Of a stretch of DNA of 64,000 bases, positions 1-12,370 are shown in pieces. This stretch comes from Sweltsa coloradensis (Eukaryota > Arthropoda > Insecta > Plecoptera > Chloroperlidae). The notes under the pieces are model-generated. The model ran no database searches, had not been told where the DNA came from, and saw nothing but the letters and a program-made list of their open reading frames with translations. Each line of letters opens with the position of its first letter. The first letter of the stretch is position 1. The position numbers were made by a program, and so were the translations under genes. The DNA is taken from NCBI GenBank assembly GCA_024449915.1, contig JAMZAV010002173.1:1-64000 (forward strand). Reading direction: 5' to 3'.

Positions 1-1590
1 CTACACTGTAAATCATTGTGTCCATTCGATCTATCATGAATTACTCGTCGAGTTATATTCAATTACATGATTATATTTTCAAATGTAGGCCTACAGTGTA
101 TTCATTATATGGTAACATTATGTACTTTGCCTCTAGATAACAGACGCGTCAACAACCATGAAATATTGTAACCAAAACAACTACATGTACCATGGTTTCA
201 ACGAGGCTTTCCTCTGATATAAATAATAGTTATATATAATGTGTAAACAAAAATATAGTTTTTTGATACGAGGCTCAAAAATTCATAGTTTTTATGGAAA
301 CTCCGCATACTCGAGCTGTACATTGAGCACTGCCGTGTTGAACGTCGGCAGCGGATGGTATCACAACACATAGCTTTTATTGTTGGATGAAAGATGTTAT
401 GCCTACGTTCACGTATAAAAGTATTGAATAATATTGAGAATGTTGCTATTTTATCGGTAAGTTTACAGAGGACTGAAAAGATAGTGGGAAATCAAGAAAA
501 ATTAAGGTAAGACAAATCGACGATTAACTTAAAAAAATGCTTTTATGACCGATTAGTACAGATAAAAATACTACAGATCTGTTGAGAACGTGTATGGATC
601 TTTGCGAAGTGTGTATATGCCACATTGATATATTGGAAAATCTTTCTGATGTGATGGTGTAACCAACGAATGTGGAAGATCGCATCAAAGAATCTCACAA
701 ATGCGGAATTACAAGCTAAAGTAAATAAAGCAAGAGTACGACAAAGCTGGCGTCTAGACAGAAGTCATTTAACTTATGAAGTGGGGTATTCACGAATACA
801 CTAGAAGAGGACAGAGTAAGAGTGGACGAGATGTGATCTGTGATATGAACGAAGAAATTACTAGTCTAGAGGAAGATAGGAGATATATTATCTCAAGCAA
901 GAGCAATGATTGAAGACTTGATGGAGGGATTACAACTGGTGCTATGTTCTTACTCGCTCTCACTACTCACTTATCAAGTTACTACTGGGAAACGAGAAAG
1001 AACAATCATGTAGCCCGATCGGGATGGCTTCTTAAAGAACAACGCAAAATAGCTGAATTGTTGAGGAAGGTATATAACATAACGGCAAACTAATTCTTTA
1101 AAAATTTGAATGGAACATGACCTCACAGGTCAATTGTACCAACATTATTGGACGCAAATGTCTAAGTGCAAAATTAACTTTTTACCGTTTCTATTTTATT
1201 TATTAAATTGGTTTTAACGCACTTTTATTTATAAACTAAATAACATGGCAAAATGGTTTCCTTTAATAAAGATTCACGCACGATATAAGCATGGTTTGAA
1301 AATACGAGCTTTTTACGAGTTTGCCGCCAGCAGTGGAAACAAATCATGGTAAGAAGGTGCAACAGAAAAAAAAATCCTTATATTTTTGTCATAAATATGG
1401 TGTGTTGAAACTTTACGAATAATATATACATGAAACAAACAAGGAAAATCAAAACACCAAAGGCAACGTTCACATACATCCTTGGATAATATTGTGAAAA
1501 AGTGCTGATCGATTTGGTTTGTCCAGAAACACGCGCGTCGGTGAAATATTTTACAACATGTGGTAACATAAAGTACATATTATATCAAGA
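1..1590. other. Unassigned AT-rich non-coding DNA
   Basis: No ORF, RNA gene or repeat that I can name. Short ORFs here are no longer than chance allows. The palindromic octamer TAGGCCTA occurs at 86-93. Around 1605-1660, on the minus strand, there is a weak tRNA-like segment with a B-box-like GGCTCGATCCC, sharing GAAGGTCCAGGG with the tRNA-like sequence at 33.55 kb. It may be a decayed SINE head. Confidence 0.5.
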
Positions 1591-1775
1591 GTTGAAAGTA
1601 CTTACACCTGAGTCGGGGATCGAGCCCTGGACCTTCAGCAGGGACGCATCCACTGGACGGGGAGAACACGGGACTCGTTCCTGGAATGAGGAACAATCCT
1701 GTACCAAACTAACCACAACCACACAAGCGACACTGACTAAGGGGAAAACTAAGATTTTCCTCAGTCATAAGCTAA

Positions 1776-2267
1776 ACCCTTTATAGGACAGTGGGTTTCA
1801 AAAGCTACACAGTTATATCGACCAGTTTTTCATACTTTTAACCCGCGTAAAAAGCTGCTTTGTTTTGTTAGGAATTGGTAGAATGTTTACCCACTATATT
1901 CAAATGATTAGAACGATTTTTGTAATGGTTTAAAAATCAAATTATGTATGAAAACACAAAAATACACAAATTTCCGGGATGTCCTGGATATTTTGTTGGT
2001 CTGTAGAAGATTCAATTTGAACATGTAAAAACAGGAAAAAACACGTCAAATTGGCCAAAAAACAAATTTTTGAACATAAAATCAAATTTAGATTCTTTCC
2101 CAATTTTGATGTCAATAATTTGGAATGCAAAATTTACATATTTTCCTAAAAGATGAAAGGAAAAAATATAAAAATTACGAAATCCATTAAAAATAATCAC
2201 AAATTTTAAATTGTTAAGAGGGGTAGAAAGCAAAATTTTGGGCCCCGGTATTTTGCACTATAAAGGA
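1776..2267 (+). mobile_element. TIR element, TAA-flanked (copy 1)
   Basis: A 492-bp non-coding element with short inverted ends: left ACCCTTTATAGG, right CTATAAAGGA. Both sides carry TAA (1773-1775 and 2268-2270). A second copy at 45655-46175 aligns along its length, sharing TTTGTTTTGTT, GGAATTGGTAGAAT, TTTCCGGGATGTCC and GCAAAATTTTGGG. A 3-bp TAA duplication fits a PIF/Harbinger-type miniature element, but no transposase is present, so the superfamily is inference. The ORFs inside are not conserved between copies. Confidence 0.6.
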
Positions 2268-3012
2268 TAAAGCTTAGATTGTCGTTTATAACTTTAGAAC
2301 AGCTATAGCATCACACGAACGTGCGTAGTGATTTGAGCGGAAGTACTCCACACTGTTTCAGTTCATTAGAAGAAGAACCAATCTTATTCGATTAAGTATG
2401 TCTGCGGTGTTCAATTAATTAAATACATTTAGTATAACAGTGCGCCAAATTTCATTAACACAAGCCACCAAGTTTTTTTTCTTGACAGAGGATTCGTCAG
2501 GTGAAGTGAGAGAATCTTCTCCGATACAAAACCAATATTGTACGGACTTCCATAAACAAGTCGAGAAGAATCCTTGCCAACTATTTATTCCCGCTTACCA
2601 CATCCCCAGACGGCACCGAGAAAGTATGGCCGCACCTCGTACAGCACTCTCTATGAGCAGTGGCATAACTGACCTGCACTATTTCACAACTCACTACTCA
2701 AAAAATCATTGATTTACTTTAACTTCATTTGGAATTACAAACGCGAGAGTTTTAACTGACTTTACGCAAAGCTTTCGTTTTAAAAAACTGTTTATTTCAT
2801 TTTCTGAAACGCTTGTGAAAGTTCTTGATCCGCTCACCAACTTGACAAATTTTGAAACACTGATATTGTTGATTTAATTCAATACAAATCTGATTTAAAT
2901 CAGGGGGAGGGGGATGATTTTAATGAAAAAGTAAATTTAAATCATATTAATCATTTTTGTATGTTTTGAATCAAATGAAAATATAACACACCCTGCCAAG
3001 GATTTTTTTTAA
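2268..3012. other. Unassigned non-coding interval
   Basis: No recognised gene. A 90-codon open frame at 2440-2712 (plus) has no recognisable motif and is probably chance. Around 2885-2955 an ATTTAAAT-rich imperfect palindrome surrounds a G-rich run. Confidence 0.4.
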
Positions 3013-3398
3013 GGGACAATAGCTTCCTTCTGGCCATTGTATGCAAATTTTAGGTCAATAAGAGAAGAAAGTTCTAGATACAATATGCTGATTTTGAGCA
3101 AGTTTTTGTTTAAACACACCTTTAACTCCGCTACGAGTAAAAGGAAAATATTTTTCTGAAATAGCTATTGATATACGATTTTTTTCCTCCACCTGTTCAA
3201 AACTCTTATTTGTACCATGTGATAAAAAAATAGCACATCAAACATTATTTCAGAAAATTATTTTTCTTTATACTCGAAACGGAGACAAAGGTTGTTTAAA
3301 CAATAATAAAAGATCATAGCCAAAATTAAGTATTGCACCTACAACTTTCCATTTCTTTTTAAACCTAAATTTGCATACAATGGCCTATTGTCTCGTCC
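3013..3398. mobile_element. Fold-back (palindromic) MITE-like element
   Basis: The two halves are inverted copies of each other. The left arm starts GGGACAATAG and contains GGCCATTGTATGCAAATTT. The right arm contains the reverse complement of that 19-mer with one T fewer and ends TATTGTCTCGTCC. Further inside, AAAATATTTTTCTGAAATA on the left pairs with TATTTCAGAAAATTATTTTT on the right. Total 386 bp with no coding capacity. No clear target duplication was seen, so the superfamily is unknown. Confidence 0.6.
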
Positions 3399-3759
3399 AA
3401 ATTTTGTTTTCCCCTTTTTAATTCAAGTACCTCTTACATTTAACCAGCTTTCAGGCATTTTCCTATGACTTTCAAAATATCGGTAATTCGAGTCCAATGC
3501 GACCGGCTTGTAAATAGGTTTCTTGCAATAAGCTGAGTTTCGTGGTCGTAGAATACTACGAACATAAGGTTTACTTGAGAAGAGTAAGATAAATCGGCGA
3601 CCTATTGGCATTGCACTAGAAACCTTCATACAACTTCCAACACTTGTGTGGGTGGTCCTTTCCTTGCAGGGGAAATGACAAGTTGCGTCAGATTGAAGAT
3701 CATATTACTATGCAAATACTGGGTGTACTAACAACGTCACATTAACACGTCCAATATAC

Positions 3760-3955
3760 ACACTCAGTCACACCCTCTCTCACTCGCATAACCACTAACT
3801 CTTCGCTCACTCAAACACCCACTCAAATACTCACCTGCATACTCAAACACTCACCTGCTCACTCTAACATTCAAACACCCACCTGCTCACTCAAACAACT
3901 CACCTGCTCACTCACATACTCACCTGCTCATAAAACACTCATCTCTGTTCTTCAA
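3760..3955 (+). repeat. Degenerate CACTCA / ACTCACCTGCT minisatellite
   Basis: Repeated short units built from ACTCA, CACCTGCTCACTC and CAAACACTCACCTGC, with irregular spacing of about 16-20 bp. The composition is nearly free of G on this strand. No function is inferred. Confidence 0.6.
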
Positions 3956-4394
3956 CAGTCACAACTATTCATTCTCATTCTACCCAATATAATTCTCACA
4001 ATATTATTCGGGGCTTGAAACTAGCTTCTTGAATGACAATAAAAGCATTTCATTATAATTTAGAGATTTGCTTATAAAATGGCACTTATAAAGATCACTT
4101 TCGAATTGGAAAATAATATGTAGTTTATCGAGTTTTCAACTCTATTCGTCTATGAATATAAGGTATTTTCAAGTAAAACTCCTCAAACTGGTTTTGTAGA
4201 GAGAATCCAGTCTTTTCTTGCGACTCGAAGGTTTTCCTCTTCTAAATCCATCATTTCCCCCACCGGAGCCTACTTGCCTTGTCATTCGATCTACCACTCA
4301 ATACAGCGAAACCGCTAGAGGAAATCTCACCCAATCCTTCAAGAGATCCTTCAACTATTCTTTACGATTTGAATCCAAAAGATGCGTCAAGTTC

Positions 4395-4544
<150 letters not shown>

Positions 4545-4599
4545 ACAATTTAGCCCCATGTTGGATTTACTAACCTATCTCCAATATTATACCTTGTTA

Positions 4600-4640
4600 A
4601 TTGCACCCTGGGTAGGTTTCCCACGAAAATTATTATTAAT
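4600..4640 (-). repeat. SINE 3'-end fragment
   Basis: TTGCACCCTGGGTAGG matches the 3' terminal part (TTGCACCCTGGGCAGG) of the tRNA-derived SINE at 58060-58290. Only the end is present. Confidence 0.4.
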
Positions 4641-5427
4641 GCAGTCTGACAACTTTCACCACTAAGCTGCTCGATCATATTGTGGCTTCTAAATAATAGG
4701 GCCACCTAAAAGTTATAACTGATTACAACTGTTGTTGTTGGCACCTCGCCAGTCCCCATAAACCATTATCTGGGGAAAATTTTAATGGGAAAACATAATA
4801 AATATTTTACTAATTTTCACTAGAGTGAATATAAAATTATGAGAACATTTTTTAATTTTGTCCAGGAAACGTGCCTAATTTAGTAAGTCAACCACAAAAC
4901 ATTAAAAAAAAACTTAGAAAGGTTAAAACAGGTTCTAGGGTTCCGGGCGACCGTAAGACCACGCAACTCGCAAGCACACAGACTCGCGCAGTGGAAAGAT
5001 TGAATAATAACAAGTTCTCATTAGTTACCTTGTCAACTCGTCACACACATTTTTATAAAATTCCATAATCTAGCGTCAGGTGCTGAGGAATGTGTTAAAA
5101 GTTGGGGGGGGGCAAATCCTTTGGCAGATTTTGTGTGCCGCAGCTGGAGTCTGGGGCGAAGCCCCAGCCGCCGGAGGCCATTTCGGCGAAGGCGAAAAAT
5201 ATTTCCACCATACTACAGTTTTATTTCGTCATGTTTTAACTGCACTCGAACTCTGTAAACGATGTTTTACAGCAACTTTCTGCGATTAAAAACTCAAAAA
5301 AGAACGTGAAGTGGCTCATTTTAGTAAATTTCAACCTGTATGTAATGTAATGAGAATGACGAAGCAACATGCAAACATATTCGTTTTACCAAGGTGACTG
5401 TCGAATTGTTAAAGTGTATGTGCATAT

Positions 5428-6190
5428 TTGGATGAGCGAAGCGAAAACTTCAATTTCACTGACCCCTCAAAAAATTTAGCTCGGTTGTTTTTTTGTGTGT
5501 GTGTTTTTTTTTTTTTTTTTTTTTTTGTCTGTTTGTTCGCACGATTCCGGGCAAACGGCATAAGCGATCTTGATGAAAATTTGACAGGACCTTCGAAATC
5601 TCTGAACTTAGACGTGCCACGTTTTTGGGTACAATCGAAGAAATATTTCTCATGAATATCGCACTTTTACGATTTTTTTCGATTTTTAGTGCGATATTTT
5701 CGTGACATTTGGGCCGATTCTGACCAAACGGGTGGGGCTACAAAGTTCATATTTTAAATGGACATTTAAGGTTATGGTGATGTGGTACCTTGTGAAAAAA
5801 AGTTGAAAAAGGTAACCAGAACCCATAAAATAAACGTACTTTTACGATTTTTTTCGATTTTTAGTGCGATATTTTCGTGACATTTGGGCCGATTCTGACC
5901 AAACGGGTGGGGCTACAACGTTCATATTTCACATGAACATTAAGGTTATGGTGATGTAGTACCTTTTTAAAGAAAAAGTTGAAAAGTTAGCCAGAATCCA
6001 TAGAAGAAAGGTTTAGATATGAGTTTTTTTGAGGTTTATAATAACCATTAACAAGTAACATTTGAAACTCGACAACAATCATCTACAATGCATTCACAAA
6101 GCACTTGCAAAGGAAAAGTGGTCCCACGCAAACAAAAAACTTACAAAAACGCTCATCCATCGACGCGGCGGGACTTTAGCGTTTTCCTAG
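5428..6190 (+). mobile_element. Helitron2-like non-autonomous element, type I (copy A)
   Basis: Starts TTGGATGAGCGAAGCGAAAA and ends GCTCATCCATCGACGCGG...TAGCGTTTTCCTAG, followed by a host T. GGATGAGC near the start is the inverted repeat of GCTCATCC near the end, and an ACGC/GCGT hairpin lies just before CTAG. It carries an internal duplication of about 170 bp (the TTTTTCGATTTTTAGTGCG...GGTGGGGCTACAA block occurs twice, near 5675 and 5850), which explains its extra length over copy B. It sits inside the hAT MITE at 5078-6898. The apparent ORF is shared by all type I copies and has no known domain. Confidence 0.8.
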
Positions 6191-6214
6191 TTATTACTGA
6201 AATTCTAGGATTAA

Positions 6215-6804
6215 TTGGATGAGAGTAGCGAGCGAAGCGAAGACTTTAATTTCAATGACCCCTCAAAAAATTTAGCTCCAATGTTTTTTTTTTGTTTTTT
6301 TGTTTCTTTTTCCGTCTGTTTGTTCGCACGATTCCGGCCACACGGCATATGCCATCTTGATGAAAATTGAAGGGGACCTTCGAAATCTCTGAACTTAGAC
6401 GTGCCACGTTTTTGGGTACAATCGAAGAAATATTTCTCATGAATATCGTACTTTTACGATTTTTTTTCGATTTTTAGTGCGATATTTTTGTGACATTTGG
6501 TCCGATTCTGACCAAACGGGTGGGGCTACAACGTTCATATTTCACATGGACATTAAGGTTATGGTGATGTAGTACCTTTTGAAAGAAAAAGTTGAAAAAA
6601 TTAGCCAGAATCCATAGAAATAAAGGTTTTAATATGAATTTTTTTAGGTTTATAATTACAATTAACAAGTAACAATAGAAACTTGACAACAATTACCTAC
6701 AATGCATTCAAAAAGCACTTGCAAAGAAAAAGTGGTCCTTCGCAAACTAAAAAATTACAAAAACGCTCATCCATCAACGCGGCGGGACTTTAGCGTTTTC
6801 CTAG
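6215..6804 (+). mobile_element. Helitron2-like non-autonomous element, type I (copy B)
   Basis: 590 bp from TTGGATGAGAGTAGCGAGCG to TAGCGTTTTCCTAG, with host T next. Internal sequence is close to copy A but with one copy of the GTGCGATATTTT...GGTGGGGCTACAA block. Joining the flanks (AGGATTAA + TATTTAAC) restores the hAT MITE sequence as seen in the intact copy at 19.96 kb (GGACTAA + TACTTAAA). The insertion therefore made no duplication beyond one T. Confidence 0.8.
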
Positions 6805-7020
6805 TATTTAACTCACGTCACGTTAGTTTTGCCCCCGTGGGCCAAACTTAGGAGGGGGGGGGGGGGCGTTGCCCACTCCCCCGGTTCCTACGCCACTGCT
6901 AGCGTATGTCATTAGGCTATTTGAATATGCCGCTCAACTCCTATCTCGAGTTTGCCTAGTGTTATAAGGCGGTGTATGGCGACAAAGTTGACTACACTGG
7001 CACGTGATATTTAGTAACCG

Positions 7021-7142
7021 CCACTGAGCTATACATACTTACGTGGAGGGCGCATGCTATGCTGTAACCTTGAAGCCTACATGGGCCTAAAGCGATGGGT
7101 TTAAAGGCCTAGCCCGATGGGCCTCTTATCGACGTCCCTCGA
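7021..7142 (+). repeat. Interspersed repeat W (copy 1)
   Basis: CACTGAGCTATACATACTTACG...TGTAACCTTGAAGCC...GGGCCTAAAGCGATGG...GACGTCCCTCGA recurs at 14250-14391. Its left part, inverted, flanks the TA-element at 14964-16005. Class unknown. Confidence 0.6.
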
Positions 7143-7594
7143 AGGTATTATAAGCTTGGCTTTTCTTTTAGATCTAAATGCTTTATGTTTTACAGTTTTT
7201 ATGTATGTGTGGAATATTATTACTTTTTAATGTCAATAGCTAAATTAATTGTTCAATTAGAATTATTTTATTTTGTCATATAAATTGCTACTGTATTACA
7301 CAAAACAATAATACAAGCATGTTAATAACTTACTCCCCTCAAAAACAAGGTTTTCATACACAATGTGGACGAGTTTTGTCAAGTTTCAATTATAATATAT
7401 TACAAAAAAGACCTAGAAAGGCTTATTTTAAAACCTTGAATTTGAAGCCTCCCAGTTAGCTTTTACTTTCAAAAGGCACTATATCACTTTTACCCACAAT
7501 GTACATGTAAAATTTGATTTTTTTAGTCCGAACTGTTTGGTGAGAATCGCTGGGCAATTGAAACTGACGAATTTGAGAGTAGTATATAGTATAG

Positions 7595-7856
7595 CATTGC
7601 CAAGCGTGGGGGAAAAGGGGAGAGGGCACTTCCCCATTAATATTAGGAAATTTTATTTATTATTAATTATAATAATTAATAAATAATTAATATTACAACA
7701 GCCGACAACAGGGACGGACAAAAGGACGCGGGGGGGAGGAGGGGTCAGTTTTTGGCACAGTTTATGGTGTCAACAAAACAGAAACATTCGTTTTTAAACA
7801 TTATGAGAGAAATGGTGCCCTCTCCCCCCCCCCCCCCCCGGTATCCATTCACCACT
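7595..7856. mobile_element. Possible degraded hAT G-tract element
   Basis: The G-run-rich left end (CATTGCCAAGCGTGGGGG) and C-run right end (CCCCCGGTATCCATTCACCACTA) resemble the other hAT miniatures, but I found no matching 8-bp duplication. The interior contains an AT palindrome around 7637-7695 (TTAATATTA...TAATATTA). Confidence 0.35.
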
Positions 7857-8264
7857 AGCGAAAATCAATCAACATTTACAACATAAGTTTGTAATGTACC
7901 GGGTCTCGGAATTAAGGCCCAGCCGACGTAGGCAATTTGGCATACGGTGATCAGTGTCTTATTATTATAGCCCTTGCAAACAATAAAATACAATGTCAAT
8001 AACTCAAACGCTTACTTAATAATAATAGGTGCTAGAATTAAAAGTCAGGTGTTCGAATTAATATCCTCGCAAATATCTGGGTTAGACCAGCAACAAGTAT
8101 ATTGCTATGGTACTCACTCATTATGTTGTGTGGTTGCCATGTCACAGTATGCGTTCGCCTATTTACTAACAACTAACCCTGTTGAATGTTTATGCCCAAA
8201 CTAGTATTGATTGAAATCAATACCCAATCATGAAATATTATTGAATGGCTTTTCAGCTGATATC
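7857..8264. other. Unassigned non-coding interval
   Basis: No gene or named repeat recognised. An open frame near 7974-8204 has no recognisable motif. Confidence 0.4.
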
Positions 8265-8449
8265 ACAAAGCCGATTTAAGAAATTTCCAAAAACGCCAAT
8301 TTTCACAAATTTCTGGATCAAACAAATTTAAAAATTCGTGTAAAATCACAGTTGCAAGATATAATTTTTTTAAACTGTCTTTTTAGTGTAGTATTATGCT
8401 ATTGATTGTGACATAAAAAACTTTTTTTGGGGGGTAATAGCCCCTTTAA
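8265..8449 (-). mobile_element. Fragment of TTAAAGGGG-ended MITE
   Basis: AAAGCCGATTTAAGAAATTT...AAAACGCCAATTTTC...AATAGCCCCTTTAA matches 37097-37270, the terminal third of the 641-bp MITE at 36630-37270. The other end is missing. Confidence 0.65.
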
Positions 8450-11370
8450 CACTAATCTGATTAGTTATGATATGTGTAGGTAAGTCTAGAAGAAATAAGT
8501 AGTATATTTTCAATATAGGTTAATAACACTATAAACCTACTTTTATTACTGTGCAGACTTTGTATGCATATTATTATTATTGCCATTTTGCCTCTCTTAC
8601 ACAGAGAAATATATTATTTCCCCAGAGTCTTCCCACTCACCCAGTTTCCCCACAACATGTATTCAAGTGTTGGCTGATATTGTTATACCGTTCTGTTTGC
8701 AATCCAATAAATGTCATCAGAGAATGTGGAATATACAGTCGCTTTGTTTCCTGTCCTACCTTCACGTTGCAAGGAGCAATATTTGCATGAAACTTGTATA
8801 AATTGAATTATGGAATTTCATCAAATATATTGGAATCAAACAAGTTTCTAGTAAAATCTACAATTTTAAACAAGGGAATTGAATTTGTCGTGCAATAAGT
8901 TTACTGCTTTGTTTTCCTTGTAACTCGTAGGGTACTTTATATTTAATGTGTCCAAGACAATCTTCTTGTGGTCGATATAACATAGCAGTTGACAGTGACT
9001 GTATTCGTACAGTTGCTACTTGGAAACCCACATATATTACTCATATAATGAGAGAATAAGGAAGGGACTGGAATGTTCTAGGAGAATAGTTTATTGCTGT
9101 TCTATCCAGCTCTCGACATTTCTTCGGGTAAAAACGAAGAATATAAAATAGCGTACACAATTCAACACCATAATATCGTAAGATGGGGCAGCCATTGTTG
9201 AAAAAGTTAAGACTTTTAAAATACTCCTTCAATTTTATCTACGAACTACCTTGTATCGTAATCAACATTAGCAATAAACTTTGATTTTAAATTACTTAAA
9301 TACAAATAATGGGCTATTTGAACGTACATTCATTTAGTTAGTATTTGCAGTAGACAATAAGTACTTACGAGTTACGACCAATGAAGTAAAGCTAGCTGCT
9401 GCATGTGAGTAAACGAAACTCGATGATGAGTAGGATTAAGATACAAAATGTGATTATTAAAAGCAATGATAAAATTTTTCATTTCAACATTAGTTTACTT
9501 CATGTTTGTAGTAAACAGTTGGTCAGTGTCATTTGAGTTTGGTTTCGTTTAACTTTGTTGTCCAACGAAAATGTTCAAAATGTTCAAATACAATTGTGAC
9601 GGAGAAAAATACAAATACAGTTCTGTCCAGTCAAAAAAACAATTATTCGTTAGTAATCAAGAAGCCGATTGGATAGATTTGAACACGTTAGTAAATATAT
9701 GCACTGTTCATTACAGTGTACATCCACTAGATAGATCGCTGTATCGTACGAATTATTCTAATTTTTTCAAATGCTATGATAGCCACATCGGATTTAATTC
9801 TTCAAGGTTCACGCAAACATGTTTGTTGTGAATAAGCTTTCTAAGTGTAAAATAAAATATTACACGTAGATTTTTTACATATAGGTCATTAGGACTACAA
9901 AGACAAAGACGTTAAGCAATACCAATCACCAAATCTATCTTTCTTGTGAAGAATCCAACATGAACATTTTCTCCAAATTCATTTTCTATTGTCTGGATTA
10001 TCATTGACTGGCATTTTGTGTAGGGGATGTAAATAAAAATCGTGTGGACCGGCACCACCCTGGGAATCTATTCGATCGACAGAGACAACCGTGTAAACAG
10101 AATAAGTCATGCTCAGTGCCATAGTCTTGACATATTCATGCCAGTGAAGTAATTGTTAGACCCTTATAAGTTTTGATTGGCGATCGACAAGTTCTCACGT
10201 GCGTTATTGTATTTACAAAGTTGTTGCTGTAGATCGACTATTGTCGCACAGTTAGTAAATAGGGCCCAGGAACCGGCACCTCCACCATTCTACCAAAAGT
10301 ATAGTTTTCCATTACCCAAATGGGGTATTTTTTTGACTATCGGGTCCCGGCCCCCAAATATCCGACCCGACCATAATTTTCGGCTACCCTCGCCCATCAC
10401 TAACGGCGATATATCTGTATTTAATATTTATAACCTAAAAAAAAATTTTTTTGCAATCGGTTAAAAGTCATCGTTCAAATATCAGTTCTTTCAGTTCCAT
10501 ACCGTTTAACGAAACAATTATGAAAAAACCGAAAATAAAGGGGAAAATTGAAATGTATTACTTAAAACCCATATTCCCTTAAATTTTGAAAATAAGTTAA
10601 GGCGGGAAAACCAACTCGGTTTTTCACCAGCAATAATTTCTTAATCTATTTCCAAAGAATAAAATGTAAACATAAAATTAATTAATTCATACGATATTGT
10701 TTCATTCAGCTCAATATCAATGAAATTGAAGCGAAAATATCGTTAGCATAAATCCCACACTTTTAGAATATATACCATAGACCTACCCATATTCACATAC
10801 ATTTAAAATAAATTCGCGGCTCAAAAAAATATTCCTGCTCCATTTCTTCAGATTCTGGCAATTACTTGAACGAGAAAGCGTTTTGCTGTGACAGATTTGT
10901 GCGTTAGTGACCAATCAATGCGAGATCTAGTAACTGCTCTCGTCTCTCGTTACCATGGATACCTGACCTAGCCTAGCCAGCCTGTGGCTAATCGCGCACG
11001 TTCGCGTTTTAAAGCCGAACACTTTTACCTCCAATTTGAGACTAAAAGTAAAAACGTGATTTTTAAACAAAATGTTTTTACTCTTGTTTTAAAGTATATC
11101 AAAATAATTGTGTAACGATTTTTAAATGGTCATTGGTCAAATAAAAAAAATATTGATGATAAACTGGGCGGATCCTTCATATAAACTGTAATTATATTTT
11201 TGGTTTTAGCTGACTCAGGAAGCGAGATGTCCATGTTTCAATCGATGAATGCCTTTACGGTCCAATGCAACTCCCATGTAGATGTTCTATTCGAACTAAA
11301 TGTTCTGGAACCAACGGATGAGGCTCGTTCTTAGACTCCCTGATTAGGGATGTCGTCAGTTCTATACCCG
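8450..11370. other. Unassigned non-coding DNA with small repeat fragments
   Basis: No gene is supported. Small open frames (for example 9571-9831 plus, 86 codons; 10177-10464 plus) have no recognisable domain, start context or homologous copy in the window. Fragments noted: GACGTTAAGCAATA at about 9912-9925, the tail motif of the 5S-type SINE at 48.5 kb, and the motif GGCACCTCCACCA at about 10275 (see finding). Confidence 0.45.
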
Positions 11371-11374
11371 CTAT

Positions 11375-11460
11375 CGACAATCCTGACTGAAGTTTCTCCC
11401 AACGTTTGCTTTAAGTCAACATTGCGCAATTAGAGATTGAGGCCTCTAACAAACCTTTTG
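11375..11460 (+). repeat. Decayed SINE body
   Basis: CAATCCTGACTGAAG...AACGTTTGC...GAGATTGAGGCCTCTAA is a diverged form of the conserved body CAATCCTGACTGAAGG...GGGATTGAGTCCTC found in the tRNA-derived SINEs at 13.2 and 58.1 kb. Confidence 0.4.
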
Positions 11461-11524
11461 ATATTTCACCCCAACTCTACACATGCTTTTTAACTAATTA
11501 GTCCAATGACATTCAATTAATATG

Positions 11525-11749
11525 CTAGACTCTCAGCGTGACAATTTGAAGGCATCTTGAAGGGGGAAAACAGCCGTCTAAATGTAAGTAAATGTGTGCA
11601 AATTTATATACAGACCGCGTTCACTCAAGTCGGCAGATTAGCCAACTAGCTGAAGTATAAATGTGACAGTAAAATGAGTTTCCCCCTTCAAGATGGCTTC
11701 TAATCGGCAGGCTAGCGCTCGGGATGAAGGATAGGAGACTGAGAGTCCA
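11525..11749. mobile_element. Short inverted-repeat (MITE-like) element
   Basis: CTAGACTCTCAG at the left pairs with CTGAGAGTCCAG at the right. Inside, GCATCTTGAAGGGGGAAA pairs with TTTCCCCCTTCAAGATGG. About 225 bp, non-coding. No target duplication identified. Confidence 0.5.
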
Positions 11750-12370
11750 GCGGTAGCAAAGCTTATATTTATGGTATTGAATTAGTCACCTAAATGTTCC
11801 GAGGTATGTGTGTCTCCTCCCCCAAAAAATATTTTGTAACAATTTGTTGTATTAAAAAAACTCGTTTTGATTTTCTTTTTTAAGAATCTTCTCCTAAAGT
11901 AACATTGGTTGTCAACAAATAAACTACACACATTAAGATAGGCCTTGATAATATTCGTCAACAAATGTATATAATATAGTTTTCCCAATGTCTAAAGAAT
12001 CTGTCTCATAAAAAAGTTAAGTCATAAAATCCGTCGACGAAAAAACAGATCCTATGGCTTCTCTTATCAGAATATCGTAGGCTACTCTCTATCCTCTAAA
12101 TCAGGAGGGCCATTAATGCTGTATTAAGTCTTTCTATAGTCATTTCGTTCAAATCCTCTAATCCAACTGGGTTTTACACGGCTGAAAGGGAAAAAACAGA
12201 TAGCGGGAGAGGCCATTTAATTCAACTCATTTGGGCAAATAAAAAATTGGATTGAATTGAAAATTGAGAGCCTGCGTAGTTTGTTGGCTAGTAATTAAAT
12301 TGCAACGTCTCTTATAAATAGCGGCGCCAGGTTTGAGATTGAATCGAAAAGCGCCTAGGATATTACTTAA

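Larger units (their letters stand above)
5078..6898 (-). mobile_element. hAT-type G-tract MITE split by two Helitron2-like insertions
   Basis: The ends AGGTGCTGAGGAATG and GGTTCCTACGCCACTG are degenerate forms of a CAGTGGCGTAGGAAC terminal repeat. Flanking octamers CTAGCGTC (5070-5077) and CTAGCGTA (6899-6906) form an 8-bp target duplication with one mismatch, the hAT signature. The interior matches the intact copy at 19962-20410 in opposite orientation. Without the insertions at 5428-6190 and 6215-6804 the element is about 470 bp. Long G/C runs lie near both ends. No transposase is encoded. Confidence 0.8.

Noticed and set aside
2440..2712. 90-codon ORF as a possible gene
   Set aside because: No recognisable motif, no second copy and no supporting splice or promoter signal.
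5428..5655. Recurring ORF (VCLFARFRANGI...LDVPRFWVQSKKYFS-like) and its antisense partner
   Set aside because: It appears wherever a type I Helitron2-like copy occurs because the DNA is related. It is short, passes through poly-T tracts, and is broken in many copies.
9571..9831. 86-codon ORF MFKMFKYN...
   Set aside because: No recognisable domain; ends in AT-rich sequence without other gene signals.
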